A stretch of 64,000 bases of DNA from Trichuris trichiura (GCA_037903355.1 JBAJFE010000037.1:1240001-1304000); one strand, 5' to 3'. Shown: positions 29,101 through 38,040, counted from the first letter of the stretch. Program-made: numbers and translations. Notes: a model not told the origin generated them from the sequence alone.

Positions 29101-29997
29101 GCGGGTATTTCAGTAAGACACTTCGTAAGTGCGGAAAGATTTTGTCTTGGCAAATGGTGTATAGTGTAATCCGTTCCCGCGTCTGCCGCGACAAAGTTCC
29201 AAACAGCTTATTCATCACTTGCTTGAAATTTTAGTGTTTTGTCTTCAACATTTATGCCGGGATTCGCGCTGGCGGTGGTATAGGCGATGAACTACAATCT
29301 CCATACGGAGATGAGAAAGAAGCTTGGCGCATTCTTTTCGACGTGACGTTCTATTTCTTCATTATTATCATACTGTTAGCCATTATGCAAGGTGACATTT
29401 TTGACCTGTCCTGCGTCGCTGCGTTAGTAACGAGCAGTGCTTTAAGGTTTGATCATTGACGCATTTGGAGATTTGCGAGACCAGCAGGAATCCGCCCAGG
29501 ACAAATTGGAGGTACGTATAATGAACTGCTTCGAATTTGGAGATTCAGTATTTCTTTTTCTGCGTTGAATCTGCATCCTCGAATTTGCTTCAGCATTGAG
29601 TTGTTCCCTTTTAGTCGAATTGTTTCATTTGCGACATCGGCAAAGATTTCTTCGAACGTTTACCTCACGGATTTGAGCATCACACCGCGAAGGAACACAA
29701 CTTGGCATATTACTTGTGAGTGTTGAACTTTGCAGTCTGCCAACGCAAATTTCTTATTTCTTTGTCCTCTTAAACTGGCGATGCACTAATCAGAAAATTT
29801 CAAAACATGTTTGTTTTTGCTTTTAATTATTTTATAATTGTAGGTTCTTTTTAATGCATCTGATAAACAAGGACGAAACCGAATACACTGGCCAAGAATC
29901 TTACGTTTGGGAATTGTACGAAAAACGCTGTTGGGACTTCTTTCCCGTTGGCGAATGTTTCTTGAAGCAGTACGAAGACCAGCTAATGATGGCTTGA
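3017..29997 (+). CDS. unc-68: ryanodine receptor (intracellular Ca2+ release channel), 89 coding exons
   Basis: This encodes the homotetrameric Ca2+ release channel of the sarcoplasmic/endoplasmic reticulum that drives muscle excitation-contraction coupling. All exons join in phase from ATG 3017 to TGA 29995-29997, giving 5,131 residues, close to the usual ~5,000 of the family. In order I see the N-terminal IP3R/RyR domain and MIR region, RIH, SPRY1, RyR repeats 1-2, SPRY2, a Ser/Arg-rich linker, SPRY3, a long central helical region, RyR repeats 3-4, RIH-associated domain, a pair of EF-hands, the transmembrane channel with GGGIGD selectivity filter (about residues 4986-4991), and a C-terminal C2H2 zinc site. 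Start choice: [10 protein letters not shown] leads directly into the conserved DDISFLRT motif. Introns are mostly ~50 bp; nine exceed 250 bp. Intron 60 is GC-AG. No frameshift or premature stop was needed. The unc-68 name is by homology to the single nematode RyR. Confidence 0.97.
5171..6327 (+). CDS. unc-68: RyR exons 10-13: RIH domain
   Basis: Exons: 5171-5340, 5487-5968, 6016-6134, 6194-6327 (residues ~369-669). The blocks [20 protein letters not shown] and [12 protein letters not shown] are typical of the RIH (RYR and IP3R homology) armadillo-like region. Exon 11 (482 nt) is the second longest of the gene. Exon 10 contains a lysine/glutamate-rich insertion ([10 protein letters not shown]) relative to the conserved core. 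Confidence 0.93.
6388..7851 (+). CDS. unc-68: RyR exons 14-20: SPRY1 and RyR repeats 1-2
   Basis: Exons: 6388-6632, 6729-6915, 6975-7182, 7235-7339, 7395-7498, 7559-7636, 7692-7851 (residues ~670-1032). SPRY1 shows [17 protein letters not shown]. The two RyR repeats carry [18 protein letters not shown] and [18 protein letters not shown], the family signature of a tandem repeat used as a peripheral clamp domain. Confidence 0.93.
7917..9122 (+). CDS. unc-68: RyR exons 21-24: SPRY2
   Basis: Exons: 7917-8215, 8372-8589, 8645-8722, 8777-9122 (residues ~1033-1345). [29 protein letters not shown] and [10 protein letters not shown] match the family. The exon 22/23 join uses a phase-1 donor at 8590 so that Cys-Phe-Ser-Leu-Asn-Gly-Glu is restored across the junction, as expected for the conserved FSLNGE strand. 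Confidence 0.9.
9175..9783 (+). CDS. unc-68: RyR exons 25-26: low-complexity Ser/Arg linker between SPRY2 and SPRY3
   Basis: Exons: 9175-9471 and 9608-9783 (residues ~1346-1503). The sequence is polar and poorly conserved: runs such as [28 protein letters not shown] and [12 protein letters not shown]. It stays open through both exons and splices in phase on each side, so it is part of the protein. It contains several Arg/Ser clusters of the kind basophilic kinases use, but phosphorylation is inference only. Confidence 0.8.
9784..11105 (+). other. RyR intron 26 (1,322 bp)
   Basis: This is the longest intron of the gene. It separates the Ser/Arg linker from exon 27. A 98-codon ORF at 10383-10679 has no recognisable feature. 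I see no RNA gene or transposon. Its length compared with the ~50 bp norm makes it a plausible home for splicing or transcriptional control elements. Confidence 0.7.
11106..12134 (+). CDS. unc-68: RyR exons 27-29: SPRY3
   Basis: Exons: 11106-11583, 11633-11891, 11945-12134 (residues ~1504-1812). The start of exon 27 continues the polar linker. [39 protein letters not shown] and [10 protein letters not shown] mark SPRY3. The exon 28/29 acceptor was set at 11944 because it gives [10 protein letters not shown], matching the family's spacing, and keeps phase 0. Confidence 0.92.
12196..17056 (+). CDS. unc-68: RyR exons 30-48: second RIH / central solenoid
   Basis: Exons: 12196-12399, 12459-12534, 12596-12748, 12800-12952, 13006-13121, 13171-13328, 13494-13592, 13665-13844, 14161-14272, 14324-14448, 14497-14645, 14702-14873, 14929-15195, 15266-15368, 15594-16034, 16087-16244, 16290-16510, 16774-16864, 16925-17056 (residues ~1813-2849). 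Anchors: [93 protein letters not shown] and [19 protein letters not shown]. The exon 33/34 and 34/35 joins are short but restore [10 protein letters not shown] and keep phase. Exon 36/37 flank a 72 bp in-frame intron. Confidence 0.88.
17057..18005 (+). other. RyR intron 48 (949 bp)
   Basis: AT-rich intron between exons 48 and 49. The only ORF of note is 91 codons on the minus strand (17668-17943) with no domain. Nothing else was recognised. Confidence 0.7.
18006..19170 (+). CDS. unc-68: RyR exons 49-53: RyR repeats 3-4 (phosphorylation-domain region)
   Basis: Exons: 18006-18257, 18308-18397, 18456-18723, 18772-18895, 18954-19170 (residues ~2850-3166). Repeat 3 has [15 protein letters not shown] followed by [10 protein letters not shown] across the exon 49/50 join; repeat 4 has [20 protein letters not shown]. 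The loop between the two repeats, which carries the PKA/CaMKII site in vertebrate RyRs, is here [15 protein letters not shown]; a basophilic site there is possible but not shown. Confidence 0.9.
19228..23906 (+). CDS. unc-68: RyR exons 54-68: central domain
   Basis: Exons: 19228-19337, 19451-19854, 19908-20010, 20060-20193, 20259-20442, 20493-20608, 21059-21219, 21291-21361, 22504-22591, 22642-22893, 23003-23062, 23113-23259, 23334-23446, 23504-23597, 23658-23906 (residues ~3167-3928). Anchors: [48 protein letters not shown] and [20 protein letters not shown]. The exon 58/59 intron (20443-20492, 50 bp) is needed to skip an in-frame TAG. Exon 60 ends at a GC donor (21220). Exon 55 was kept continuous through 19562-19597, where a 35-36 bp pseudo-intron would break the frame. 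Confidence 0.87.
20609..21058 (+). other. RyR intron 59 (450 bp)
   Basis: No coding or repeat signal was recognised beyond a short direct repetition of the octamer-like string CCTAAGCCTAAACATAAGG near 20900. GT-AG ends. Confidence 0.65.
21362..22503 (+). other. RyR intron 61 (1,142 bp)
   Basis: Second longest RyR intron. It contains strings related to TCCCGAAA/TTCGGGAT near 21980 and 22350 that recall the termini of the inverted-repeat element in intron 75, but no clear element boundaries could be drawn. No coding signal was recognised. Confidence 0.6.
24046..25491 (+). CDS. unc-68: RyR exons 69-72: RIH-associated domain
   Basis: Exons: 24046-24302, 24548-24705, 24981-25198, 25305-25491 (residues ~3929-4201). 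Anchors: [79 protein letters not shown] and [18 protein letters not shown]. These are among the most conserved stretches shared by RyR and IP3 receptors. Confidence 0.94.
25550..26740 (+). CDS. unc-68: RyR exons 73-76: EF-hand pair and start of the divergent linker
   Basis: Exons: 25550-25870, 25924-26138, 26205-26306, 26637-26740 (residues ~4202-4449). Two EF-hand loops are visible in exon 73: [12 protein letters not shown] (about 4250-4261) and [12 protein letters not shown] (about 4285-4296). Both have Asp at 1, Asn at 3, Asp at 5, Gly at 6, Ile at 8 and Glu at 12. [10 protein letters not shown] in exon 75 and the charged exon 76 lead into the divergent region before the first membrane segment. 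Confidence 0.92.
26307..26636 (+). other. RyR intron 75 (330 bp) with inverted-repeat element
   Basis: GT-AG intron enlarged relative to its neighbours by a segment bounded by imperfect inverted repeats (see the separate repeat entry). No coding content. Confidence 0.7.
26328..26519. repeat. MITE-like inverted-repeat element in RyR intron 75
   Basis: The left end reads TTCACAAT (26328-26335) and then ATCCCGAATCA (26350-26360). The right end carries their reverse complements in mirrored order at 26498-26508 and 26512-26519. The ~190 bp between has no ORF. This is the architecture of a small non-autonomous element; no target-site duplication could be confirmed, so the call is tentative. Confidence 0.35.
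26793..29997 (+). CDS. unc-68: RyR exons 77-89: transmembrane channel, pore and C-terminal domain
   Basis: Exons: 26793-27356, 27409-27517, 27572-27658, 27767-27967, 28145-28275, 28327-28464, 28512-28572, 28684-28830, 28878-29012, 29235-29391, 29447-29511, 29615-29715, 29844-29997. Exon 77 has the first hydrophobic segment ([20 protein letters not shown]) and exon 79 the next ([15 protein letters not shown]); exons 80, 84 and 85 carry further helices. Exon 86 holds the selectivity filter GGGIGDE and S6 ([15 protein letters not shown]), followed by the gating extension [10 protein letters not shown]. Exon 88 has the zinc-site ligands Cys5050, Cys5053, His5070 and His5075 by my count. The protein ends [10 protein letters not shown], near the conserved vertebrate terminus. 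Confidence 0.95.
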
Positions 29998-31357
29998 TAA
30001 AAAAAAAAAAATTTGATGCTCAAGTCAGTTTGAGCAGACGCTGATTATCCAATCGCAACTTCGAACATTGATACTAAAACGGCGAATTCCCGTTTAGCAG
30101 ATTATAGTTCCGTCCAGTCATTGCGAAGGACCAATTGTATTCACGACGTTGTCGCGGTACGCGATGGACAATATCATTATTTTCATGCCGTGAAACGAAA
30201 GTGCACGTATGCGATTCGCAATTTGAATTCTTAGTAGCGCGTCACATTTTGCCCTTTGAAAAGGCCAGATTCCCACGCTTTAGCCGATCCGATGACGAAA
30301 TTATATTTATTGCATTTTTTAAAGTAGCAAGCTTTTGATGACAGACGGCTTAGGTTATAAGTTCAGCTGTCTGATGTGTTTCATTGAGCAAAATGGTCAG
30401 GATGATGTGAAGTTCAATAAACACTTTGCACGCCAAACTAAACTACAAATTAATATTTATCATCTTGGTGCTTTAACCTTTTTTAGATCAGCGCTGTAGC
30501 AGTTCACAATTTTCTTAGAAATACGTTTTATTCAGTTCACTGCTAAGAAGGTTTTGGCGAATACGCATGTGGAAAATAAAATTAAGTCCGAGCTATACAG
30601 ACTACAAATTAGATGTTCAGCTATGTTCCTCATGTTGCTCCAACGCAAAATAATAAGATGGGCTTAACAGCGCGAAACAGTGTTGCCTGTAACCGCTAGC
30701 TTGATAATTATATGCAAAATTTTAATCAAGCAACCATAAACAAAGAACAGATTTGAATGTTTTGGGCCTACCAGTTTTAAAGATGTCTCCAAGCTTTTGC
30801 TTGCCAATCTGTAGTGCATAACTTGGGAAAAGCAAAACTCAGTTTTCAGAGTCCCAACTTGCTTTCAAAGCATGGAAAATTGCGTTTGAAATAATTATTT
30901 ATTGATGTGCAGGTTAGAACGGTACATCGTTCAAATCTTCTAGGTTGTTCCTGTCAGTATCAGGACAATCATAGACATTCTAAGCAATTTTATTCAGTTA
31001 ACAGATTGTTTCTGCTCTGATAAAAGTTTACTGGGCACGGATATTTGCTACTTGCTTAGCTTTTCCGCATCCGTGCCGTCGCGCAAGCGAATTAGAATTT
31101 ATTTCTGCAACTAAGGCTAAGCGCATTAATTATTTTTTCCTAGCTTAAGCAGGCTAAACTTAACAACAGTTCATAGAAAGCCAGCTGTAGTTGTCATTCA
31201 AAAAATCCATTGAAAGCAAGGAACACCTACGTTGCTAAAAAAGCTTTATGCTCTTTCTTTAAAAAAGAAGGTTTGATTATTCAGTAAATATTCGAAGAAC
31301 TAATCTTGTTGAGTAACCGTAAAATTGATAGAACTTGAAAACGTTTAATTTTTTACA
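29998..31357. other. RyR 3' region and intergenic spacer
   Basis: A run of 13 A (29999-30011) follows the RyR stop codon at once. AATAAA at 30416-30421 is the nearest good polyadenylation signal, about 420 bases downstream of the stop; another AATAAA-type string lies near 30576. No gene was recognised up to the nitrilase-like gene; a 67-codon ORF at 30135 has no features. Confidence 0.55.
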
Positions 31358-34300
31358 GATTGTAGTAGCGGTTAAGCATGTCAAAAACGGCGCAAGGTAC
31401 GTTGGCTTCCGTTTCGCTTGTTCTAAAGACATTTATAACGAATACTTTAGAGTTTACAGTCGGAGTAGTTCAAGTATCCGCCCTCGGAAATCAAGATTCA
31501 AATCTTAGTTCCGTTGCGCTGCAAATAGTCGAAGCAGCTCGTTTAGATGCCAATGTCGTTGTACTACCCGTAATCCCCGTGGATCTGTTTAATTATTTAT
31601 TAACTCAACGAATGCTTTGTGGCGCAGGAGTATTTCACTTGTCCGCGTGGGTTTAATGATATTCGTGAATATGCGGAGCCTTTGGATGGCAGCGGTCGAA
31701 CTTTCAGCTTAATATCGTCACTTGCTCAGTCGCTTGGTATCTACATAATTGCTGGTAAGCACATGATCCATTCTAGCCATTAGTATTTTAAGCCTCTTTC
31801 CGCATTACCTTCTCTTTTAGAGCATACATTAATATCTTACCAGTACTCTCTACCGTTCTTCCATTCTCTCCCCAGATCTTTCACCTGACTCTGGAGAATC
31901 AAATATTTATATTCTCATTTCCTTTGGCAAATAGCATTTATTCTGTTCAGTGAACTTGGTCGCATTGATTTAGTTTGCCTGTTATTACAACACTTCAACC
32001 TTTGTTCTGTAGACACTACTGCATCTTCCCAAGGCATATTTATCTCTTACAAGTGTATTAGACGCTTATCTTGCCTTTTTCTCTTAAAATGTGCGCGGTT
32101 AGAACTGGATTTCTTGAACAAGTGTACTCGCGGTTTTCTCGTTGAAAGCTGGATATCCTTACTATAGGCAAGATACTTGAAGACACTGTCATCCTGTAGA
32201 GGTTAGGCTAGGTTTATCATGGTTTTTCACGTTTTTAAATTGGGTGGTGTTGGTTTATAGACACGAAATGTGAAATTGATGTTCTCTTTTCTCAAAAAAG
32301 ACGTGTTAGGCTCAATTGGCACGTTGTATAAAACTTGATAGACTTAGGGGCTGCGTAAAATATTGTTCCCGCCAAAAGCTGTATTTATTTAGGAACAGTA
32401 CCGGAAATGGAGAATGGTGCATACTATAACACTTGCTGTCTGTTCAACCGGAATGGTGATTTGGTGGGTAAATATCGTAAAGTAAGTTGTTTCGCAAAAA
32501 TTCTACTTACGTCACGCGCTGAGAAGGCAATCAACAGAAGTACAGGTTGAATGTTCTTGGAGAGTTTTTACCAAATGAAACGCAAGTTGCGTTTGATGTA
32601 AATGAACCGGTGATATTTAGAACTGGTAATAGTTTGCTGTCAGCCTATTTCTGCTTATCTTTAGACGCGATTTTAGAATTCGTTGACATCGGTATTGGAA
32701 CGGGCAACGATATCCATTTGCCACAACTGGCGTTGGCTTATGCAGCTGCAGGTTAGAAGTTTTGTCCTATTATCATCTGCTCGTTCTGAATTTCTTTTAC
32801 TTTACTATATGTATCACCTTTCGCATTTTAACTTCTAACTAACTTAATTGAATAACAACGTAGCTGACAGCAGTTGAAAGCAATGTGTGTTATACAGTTC
32901 CCAGCGGCAATGAACCATGTAAAAAACCCTGAAAAGTTGTCGGTTAGTAGTGGGTTCGGACAGCGTTAATGCCTCTGTCCACAAAAGTGACAAAGCGCGC
33001 ATTTCTTGAAAACAAATGTGCATGTATCGTTACAATGAAGTAAAAAAATCTTTTATGCTCTTTTAATAAATAGTAATAGGCTATACATAATAATAGAGTT
33101 AAGTCAATAACTGAAGTATTCGACTTTCAATACGTAACTTTCTTAATGCATAGGTAAAAACAAATTACGAAATGATGAAAACAAAGAATGAATTAAGGAT
33201 TGGTAAATTGGTGGCAGGTCCATATGCTTTCATTTTCTCAAAGTAAGGAAATTTCTTTGTTGTTACAACGAAAATTTCGTTACTTTGAAAGAATAAAAAA
33301 ATAAAAGAGGCGAAGTAACATGCAAAATAAAAATAAAAGTTAGGAAGATAAAATAATTGACTTGCAGTGATCGATTTTTTTTCTCCATGTTTTTGTTAGT
33401 TGTCTTGGTGTGTCCGTGCGAAAGGATAGGAACTAAACTTTCATTATCTACTTTTAAGTATAAATATATTTCGAATGATCGCTTTAAGCTTCATCTACGA
33501 ATACTATTGAAGGAACTACGGGTCGTCTAATGGGAATTCCTCTTCTTTTTGTCACTTAGGAATTGCTAATGAAGCTTAGCCGTCGAAAATTGTATTAATA
33601 TGCTTTAGCACAGTGGTCTCAAGATTTGTCATTCGAGGTATTTTTTCTCTCTATGCAGCAGGGAAAAACTAAACCGAAGAAAAGGACGTTGAAGCTCCGA
33701 TGTCATAAAACTTAATTCAAAGCGACTTTCTGTTTTACCTTTTCAGCAACTGTAGTGACGACGTGTATTAATACCGCTTATTTGGTATTCATCATTTATT
33801 AATATAGTAGCTGACCTCATTGCAGTTGCACCTTAATATTCTTGTTGGTTCGATTACTGAGATGATATCTGCGGGTAATGCTTGTTATGTTAAATGTTGT
33901 ATTGATGGCTGATATGATGTTCAGATTTGGCAAAGTTATTCCCTCTCTATACCTTTAGGTTGCCAAATGTTAGTATATTGTTCTACTTTCAATGGGCCAT
34001 TTTCAAATAGCCATTGGACCTTGCTGGGCCAAGGGCGCGCTCTTGATTCACTGAGCTACGTAGTTGTATGTTCCACACGAGCACCTGCAGATTCTGCAGA
34101 AGAGACGATAGGCTGCAGCACGATCATTAGCCCCTGGTAAGATCATCAATTTTGTTCTTCAGTTAACTTCCGTATCTCTTGCATCTGTAGGGGCGACTGC
34201 CTAAAGTCCACCAAGGATAAGGATGAAGTTATTTGCGAAAAATTTTGTATGTTTGTTGCTTGTGTTCACGCTCTTTCTCTTGTTTACTTGCTTTGTTTTA

Positions 34301-34419
34301 TTGTAGGCCCGACCTTGGTGCAAAATGCAAGAAAATGCATACCCATATTGGAGAGCAGGCGATCGGATATATACAAAAAAAGTTTCGAAATTTGTCCCAC
34401 CATCGTCGGCAACAGGTGA
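31358..34419 (+). CDS. NIT2/omega-amidase-like nitrilase-superfamily protein lacking the catalytic Cys
   Basis: Nine coding exons after an acceptor at 31358: 31378-31396, 31451-31569, 31628-31754, 32393-32481, 32538-32625, 32677-32751, 33959-34136, 34191-34246, 34307-34419. They sum to 864 nt, 287 residues, close to NIT2 (~276). Homology: VVVLPEYFTCP holds the catalytic Glu (LPE, split by intron 2), LVGKYRK the catalytic Lys, and GCQMLVYCSTFN, LLGQGRALDS and CIPILESRRSDIYKKS follow the family order. NIT2 enzymes hydrolyse alpha-ketoglutaramate/ketosuccinamate. The nucleophile motif GICYD reads GTGND here, so the Cys is Gly and normal amidase chemistry is not expected. Intron 4 has tandem acceptors (CAGAAG at 32535-32540), so one residue may vary. 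Intron 6 is 1,207 bp. No frame break: the gene looks intact, so a pseudoenzyme is likelier than a dead gene. Confidence 0.8.
31755..32392 (+). other. intron 3 of the nitrilase-like gene (638 bp)
   Basis: No coding, RNA or repeat content was recognised. GT-AG ends, phase 1. Confidence 0.65.
32752..33958 (+). other. intron 6 of the nitrilase-like gene (1,207 bp)
   Basis: AT-rich, many stops in all frames, no recognisable element. The splice is supported by the restored Gly-Cys-Gln-Met-Leu-Val-Tyr strand across the junction. Confidence 0.65.
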
Positions 34420-35384
34420 TGCTTGTGCCATTTGTTCTTTCGTGGGTGCTGTTGAGCTTGGGTTTCTATGTTTGCTTTATCAGCTGCATAGCGTTTCTGA
34501 TAGGTAACGATGTTTTCTCCGATTAAATCAAACATTCTAATTTGCATTTTTGGCACCTAAACTTTCTGTAGCCAGCTGTAAGTGCACTTCTCCGAACTTC
34601 GTTTTGTCGTTCCACTGTTAGCGTACTTTATGCACTGGTCCGTGAAGTGTGCGTTTTTTTGCGGTAGTTCGGAATTTTAAGTTTTTAAAAACAGTCGAAA
34701 TTTTAGAGAAACCTGTTCGCTTCCGTAGGAATAACTGCCGCATTTGGTGGGAGGATGAGTTGAAACCAAGCCGCTAAGCATTAACGTATATTTTCTAAGC
34801 GAGCTATGTTGGATAGTTTTTGGCGAGTTGCAGAGAGACGAATTGTTTTTCTACTTAATACCTTAAAGTTCTTCAGTATTCTCGCTTTATTTTTCTCACA
34901 ATCCAACATGCCGACATGCGATCAGGATGCTAGCAACACGATTTGCATTGTTTTTCAAATCACAATGGTTATTTAATTATTCCAATATTTGACTTATAAG
35001 AAATATTCGCTGTGGTAATCTAACATGGCTTCATTTGGCAGAGGAAGTAATTTTTTTGCTTTTTTCGAAATAGAGATACCATTATGAACGCTACAGACCT
35101 CAAGTAATTTGTATATTCAAAAATGGATAGATGAAATGAGCTAATCTTTTTACCATTTCGAAAACTACGGAGCACGTCAAAAATGCTTTTGATTACGGAT
35201 ATGTTTAATATATCTTTTGCATATTTTGCCATTTTCATCCTGTAAGTTATTCTGTTATGCACTGCATTCATGTTGTTAAAGCAGTTGCAATATAAGTATG
35301 TTCTACGTTAAGTAATGCGAATGTACCGCTTAGCACGACTTACATATTTGGGAGAATAGCTAAGTAGACGAGTGAAAACATTGT
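34420..35384. other. convergent intergenic region
   Basis: Lies between the 3' ends of the nitrilase-like gene (+) and the fucosyltransferase (-). Only short featureless ORFs occur (for example 35020-35271 minus). Nothing else was recognised. Confidence 0.5.
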
Positions 35385-35390
35385 TTTATT
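35385..35390 (-). terminator. polyadenylation signal of the fucosyltransferase gene
   Basis: AATAAA on the minus strand begins 19 bases downstream of the stop codon, implying a very short 3'UTR. Confidence 0.5.
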
Positions 35391-35408
35391 TATTACGTCA
35401 CTGACCTT

Positions 35409-37146
35409 TCATGCGTATCGTTTAGCGAAGTTAAATTTACAGTCATTCGATTTTTGCCACCATTCGTACAGGTTTAGTTGCTTAGATTCGTTTTCTCTAA
35501 GTTTCCCTGAAAGTAAGGCAGATGCTAATTGACACGTACAAGAAGGTATCAATTTAACGTCAGTAGTTTCAATCCATCGGAAATATTTGAGGTATTCACT
35601 TTCATTTGCATTTAAAAAGTTCAAATACTCAGCGAGATCGCGTGCCGAGCGAAAATCGTCTACGGCGATGAAGCTTCCTTGCGGAGCGGACGCGTAAGTG
35701 GATCGTTGCAGCACTATTGGTACAGTTCGATCCAAAAGTGCCTCGTAGAATCTTTCAGTGATGTAATGTTGGCAGACGGTATTTTCGAAGACGATTCTAA
35801 ATTTGTACTTTCTTGTAAGATGCGATATTGGTCCTTTTGGCAGCAGAGTGCCGCCGCATTTTCCGTACACGTCCACTTGGATGTAACGTTTTAATGCCAA
35901 AATATACCACTCCCTGCCAGAGTGAGTTGAGCATTTGGAAGCCAACCAGAAAACTAGACGTTTTCGTTTAGCCAGCGACTGCATTTCAGCTTTCAGATGT
36001 GCCGTTTTATTGTTCCTTTTTTTGACAAAAGACCCATACGGACAAAAGACTGCCGACGATGGCAGGTAGGTCATTGACGTGTCGAAGAAGGTGTTCATTC
36101 CCAGTAGAGGAGCAAAGTGTTCCGGAGTGGTTTCACGACTGTAAAAGACGAATTTTTGCCCAACCTTTTTTGGCAGAAAAATGGCTGACAAACGAACGTC
36201 GCGAAAGTCAAAGACAAGTGCGTCGCTTTTACCAACTAATGAAGCTTTCTTTGACGACTTCCAGCTGTATTCCACCTCGCAAATTTCGCCTTCCGGTTTG
36301 CTAAGAGATTCAGAGTCGTCTTCAGTCATTGACATTAACATAGCGCGACCAGAGACAGTCCAGCAATCTTCGGCTGTCGAATACAGGTACAGCTCGTCTG
36401 AATGTGAATACGCATAGAGGACTTAAGTATTGATATCAGACAAGTTTCAGTTGCATCTTATGTTCAGGCTTTTCAATGTCTGGAGTGTTTTATACTATTG
36501 ATTGGTTGCTAGAAGGCTAGCGGTTGCTTTCGCACAAACAGCTAACTGCTTTTGAACAAAGCTAAGCTTGTAAAGTAAGGTAGATGAGCTTACTGTGAGG
36601 CGAAGAATACTGTTAACAATGTTTATATGTGAAATCCAGTTGTTTTGACTTCTGAGAAAAGCAATAATTTTTTCGTAATGTCACTCAACTTCTAACGCCT
36701 CCGCAACAACAATAATCAGTCGATTTATGGTCCTTAAAGCTAGTGGTCACTGCGGCGGCTCATACGCGTTCTTGAGCTTACTACTTGTTTAGCTCTAGCC
36801 ATCTCACTATTAAGTATTAATTTTTTACATTGCGAAGCAATCGTACAGCCATAAAAAGGCTAAGAGCTTTAATGGCCTTGCATAAGTGTTGATAAGTGGT
36901 TATTTTTTTAAAGAACATAACCTTGGGTGTTGCTGCTTGAAATGCGAAGTAACTTGTATAAAACGTTCGCCTTAGACTGGATGATGCTTATAGAAACTTA
37001 TACCAAAGCGATTGCTGGCACGTCGTTTAGAGCAAATGCGTGCATGTTGCCATACCTTTAATGACTACGACGACTGCTGTGAACATGACAGACACTATGA
37101 AACTCAGAATTCTAGTGGGATAAAGTGGATGCTCGACGCCGCCCAT
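35409..37146 (-). CDS. GT10 alpha-1,3-fucosyltransferase, two exons
   Basis: Type II Golgi membrane enzyme of CAZy family GT10, which transfers fucose from GDP-fucose to N-acetylglucosamine-containing glycans. Exon 1 is 37056-37146 (30 codons) and encodes a 12-residue cytosolic tail plus membrane anchor (ILSFIVSVMFTAVVVVI); exon 2 is 35409-36421; the intron is 634 bp. Total 367 residues. Diagnostic stretches in exon 2: FWLASKCSTHSGREWYIL, YIQVDVYGKCGG, and YKFRIVFENTVCQHYITERF followed by the Pro-Ile-Val strand, SFIAVDDFRSARDLAEYL and a C-terminal Cys/Trp-Trp block. The start is chosen because the phase-1 donor of exon 1 joins the acceptor at 36422-36423 exactly in frame. The usual N-W-T-M-T-Y-R-x-D-S-D segment before PYG is degenerate (TSMTYLPSSAVFCPYG), so acceptor or donor specificity may differ. 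Which glycan it acts on cannot be read from sequence. Confidence 0.88.
36422..37055 (-). other. intron 1 of the fucosyltransferase gene (634 bp)
   Basis: GT-AG ends on the minus strand, phase 1. No other content recognised. Confidence 0.65.
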
Positions 37147-37373
37147 TTCAAAAAGTAAGTCCAATCATTTTCTCATTTTGTTCCGTTAAGCCGTTGACCT
37201 TGCCGTACATAAGACAGCAAACCGTGAAGGTGGAATGAACGCTGGGTCATAGCAAATCGACGCGGAAATTTAGGTCGCACTTTCATAACTTGACATCGGG
37301 TCGCTGTCATTCTCTTAAATTAGAAATCTGCTTCGGTTAGAGGAGGTCTAGTATGTGAAGAAACAGTGCTTTC

Positions 37374-37577
37374 TTATTGTGAGAAATTTAAGATGAAGAA
37401 ATGTGTAGTATCTGCAGTGAGAAATTCCTTGACGAGCCATTGTATAGAATGTGAAATAAGTTGGGTTTTTATTGTTTTACCTTTCAGAAAATCCAAGTAC
37501 CTCACAGAAGTTTCATTCGCGTAAGAATTAATGTTAAGCACATCTTTGACCGATGACGCTTCTACTGCGAAAGACAT
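37374..37577 (-). CDS. hypothetical small ORF upstream of the fucosyltransferase
   Basis: A 67-codon minus-strand ORF starts MSFAVEASSVKDVLNINSYA. A donor after LDFLK and an acceptor 69 bp later would give a 44-residue product in the same frame instead. No domain is recognised. It could be a small gene, a 5' exon of another transcript, or chance. The protein-like composition of its first half is the only support. Confidence 0.22.
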   Translation of the reverse strand: MSFAVEASSVKDVLNINSYANETSVRYLDFLKGKTIKTQLISHSIQWLVKEFLTADTTHFFILNFSQ

Positions 37578-38034
37578 TTAATTGTCAGTGGAAAGCTTAG
37601 GTGCATAGCAAGAAAATGTCTTATTGGGAATAGTTGGTTGACTTGCTAATAGAAATAAAAAACTCAACCTCTCTTGAAGTGTAGTGAATGAAGAATACTA
37701 ATTGCTCTTTAGGATTGCATATTGAATTCGACATTTGTCTTGTTTCAGTGCTAAGAAGTATCACTGCTAACTGTTCACTTCGCTTTGAAGTTACCAATTT
37801 TTCAGATGAATATTGTTAATGAGCTAACGTCCGTTTTATCTTGATTCGACTTGCTCACCAAATCACGATCGTAAGCTGCCCTTCAAATCAAGCTTTTTAA
37901 GGCTTATCTATGGAAATAGATAAGAACAGCGATTAGGCTTGAGGTTGGCTTCCTGTTTGGTTGTTTTAGGTGCGAAATGTCTTATCTTCTGGCTTGAACT
38001 GATCTATTTCACTGGTCTGTTCCAAAGGCGACGT

Positions 38035-38040
38035 TTTATT
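38035..38040 (-). terminator. polyadenylation signal of the TTC8/BBS8 gene
   Basis: AATAAA on the minus strand, about 178 bases downstream of the TTC8 stop codon. Confidence 0.45.

Noticed and set aside
32626..32664. Alternative acceptor for intron 5 of the nitrilase-like gene, 12 bases upstream
   Set aside because: It is in frame but would make a 39 bp intron, below the size range seen in this locus; it does not restore the missing Cys in any case.
36980..37160. Plus-strand frame with CCEHD, superficially like a phospholipase A2 active site
   Set aside because: The spacing CC-x-HD is one residue short of the CC-x-x-H-D motif, no flanking exons exist, and the opposite strand is the fucosyltransferase anchor exon.
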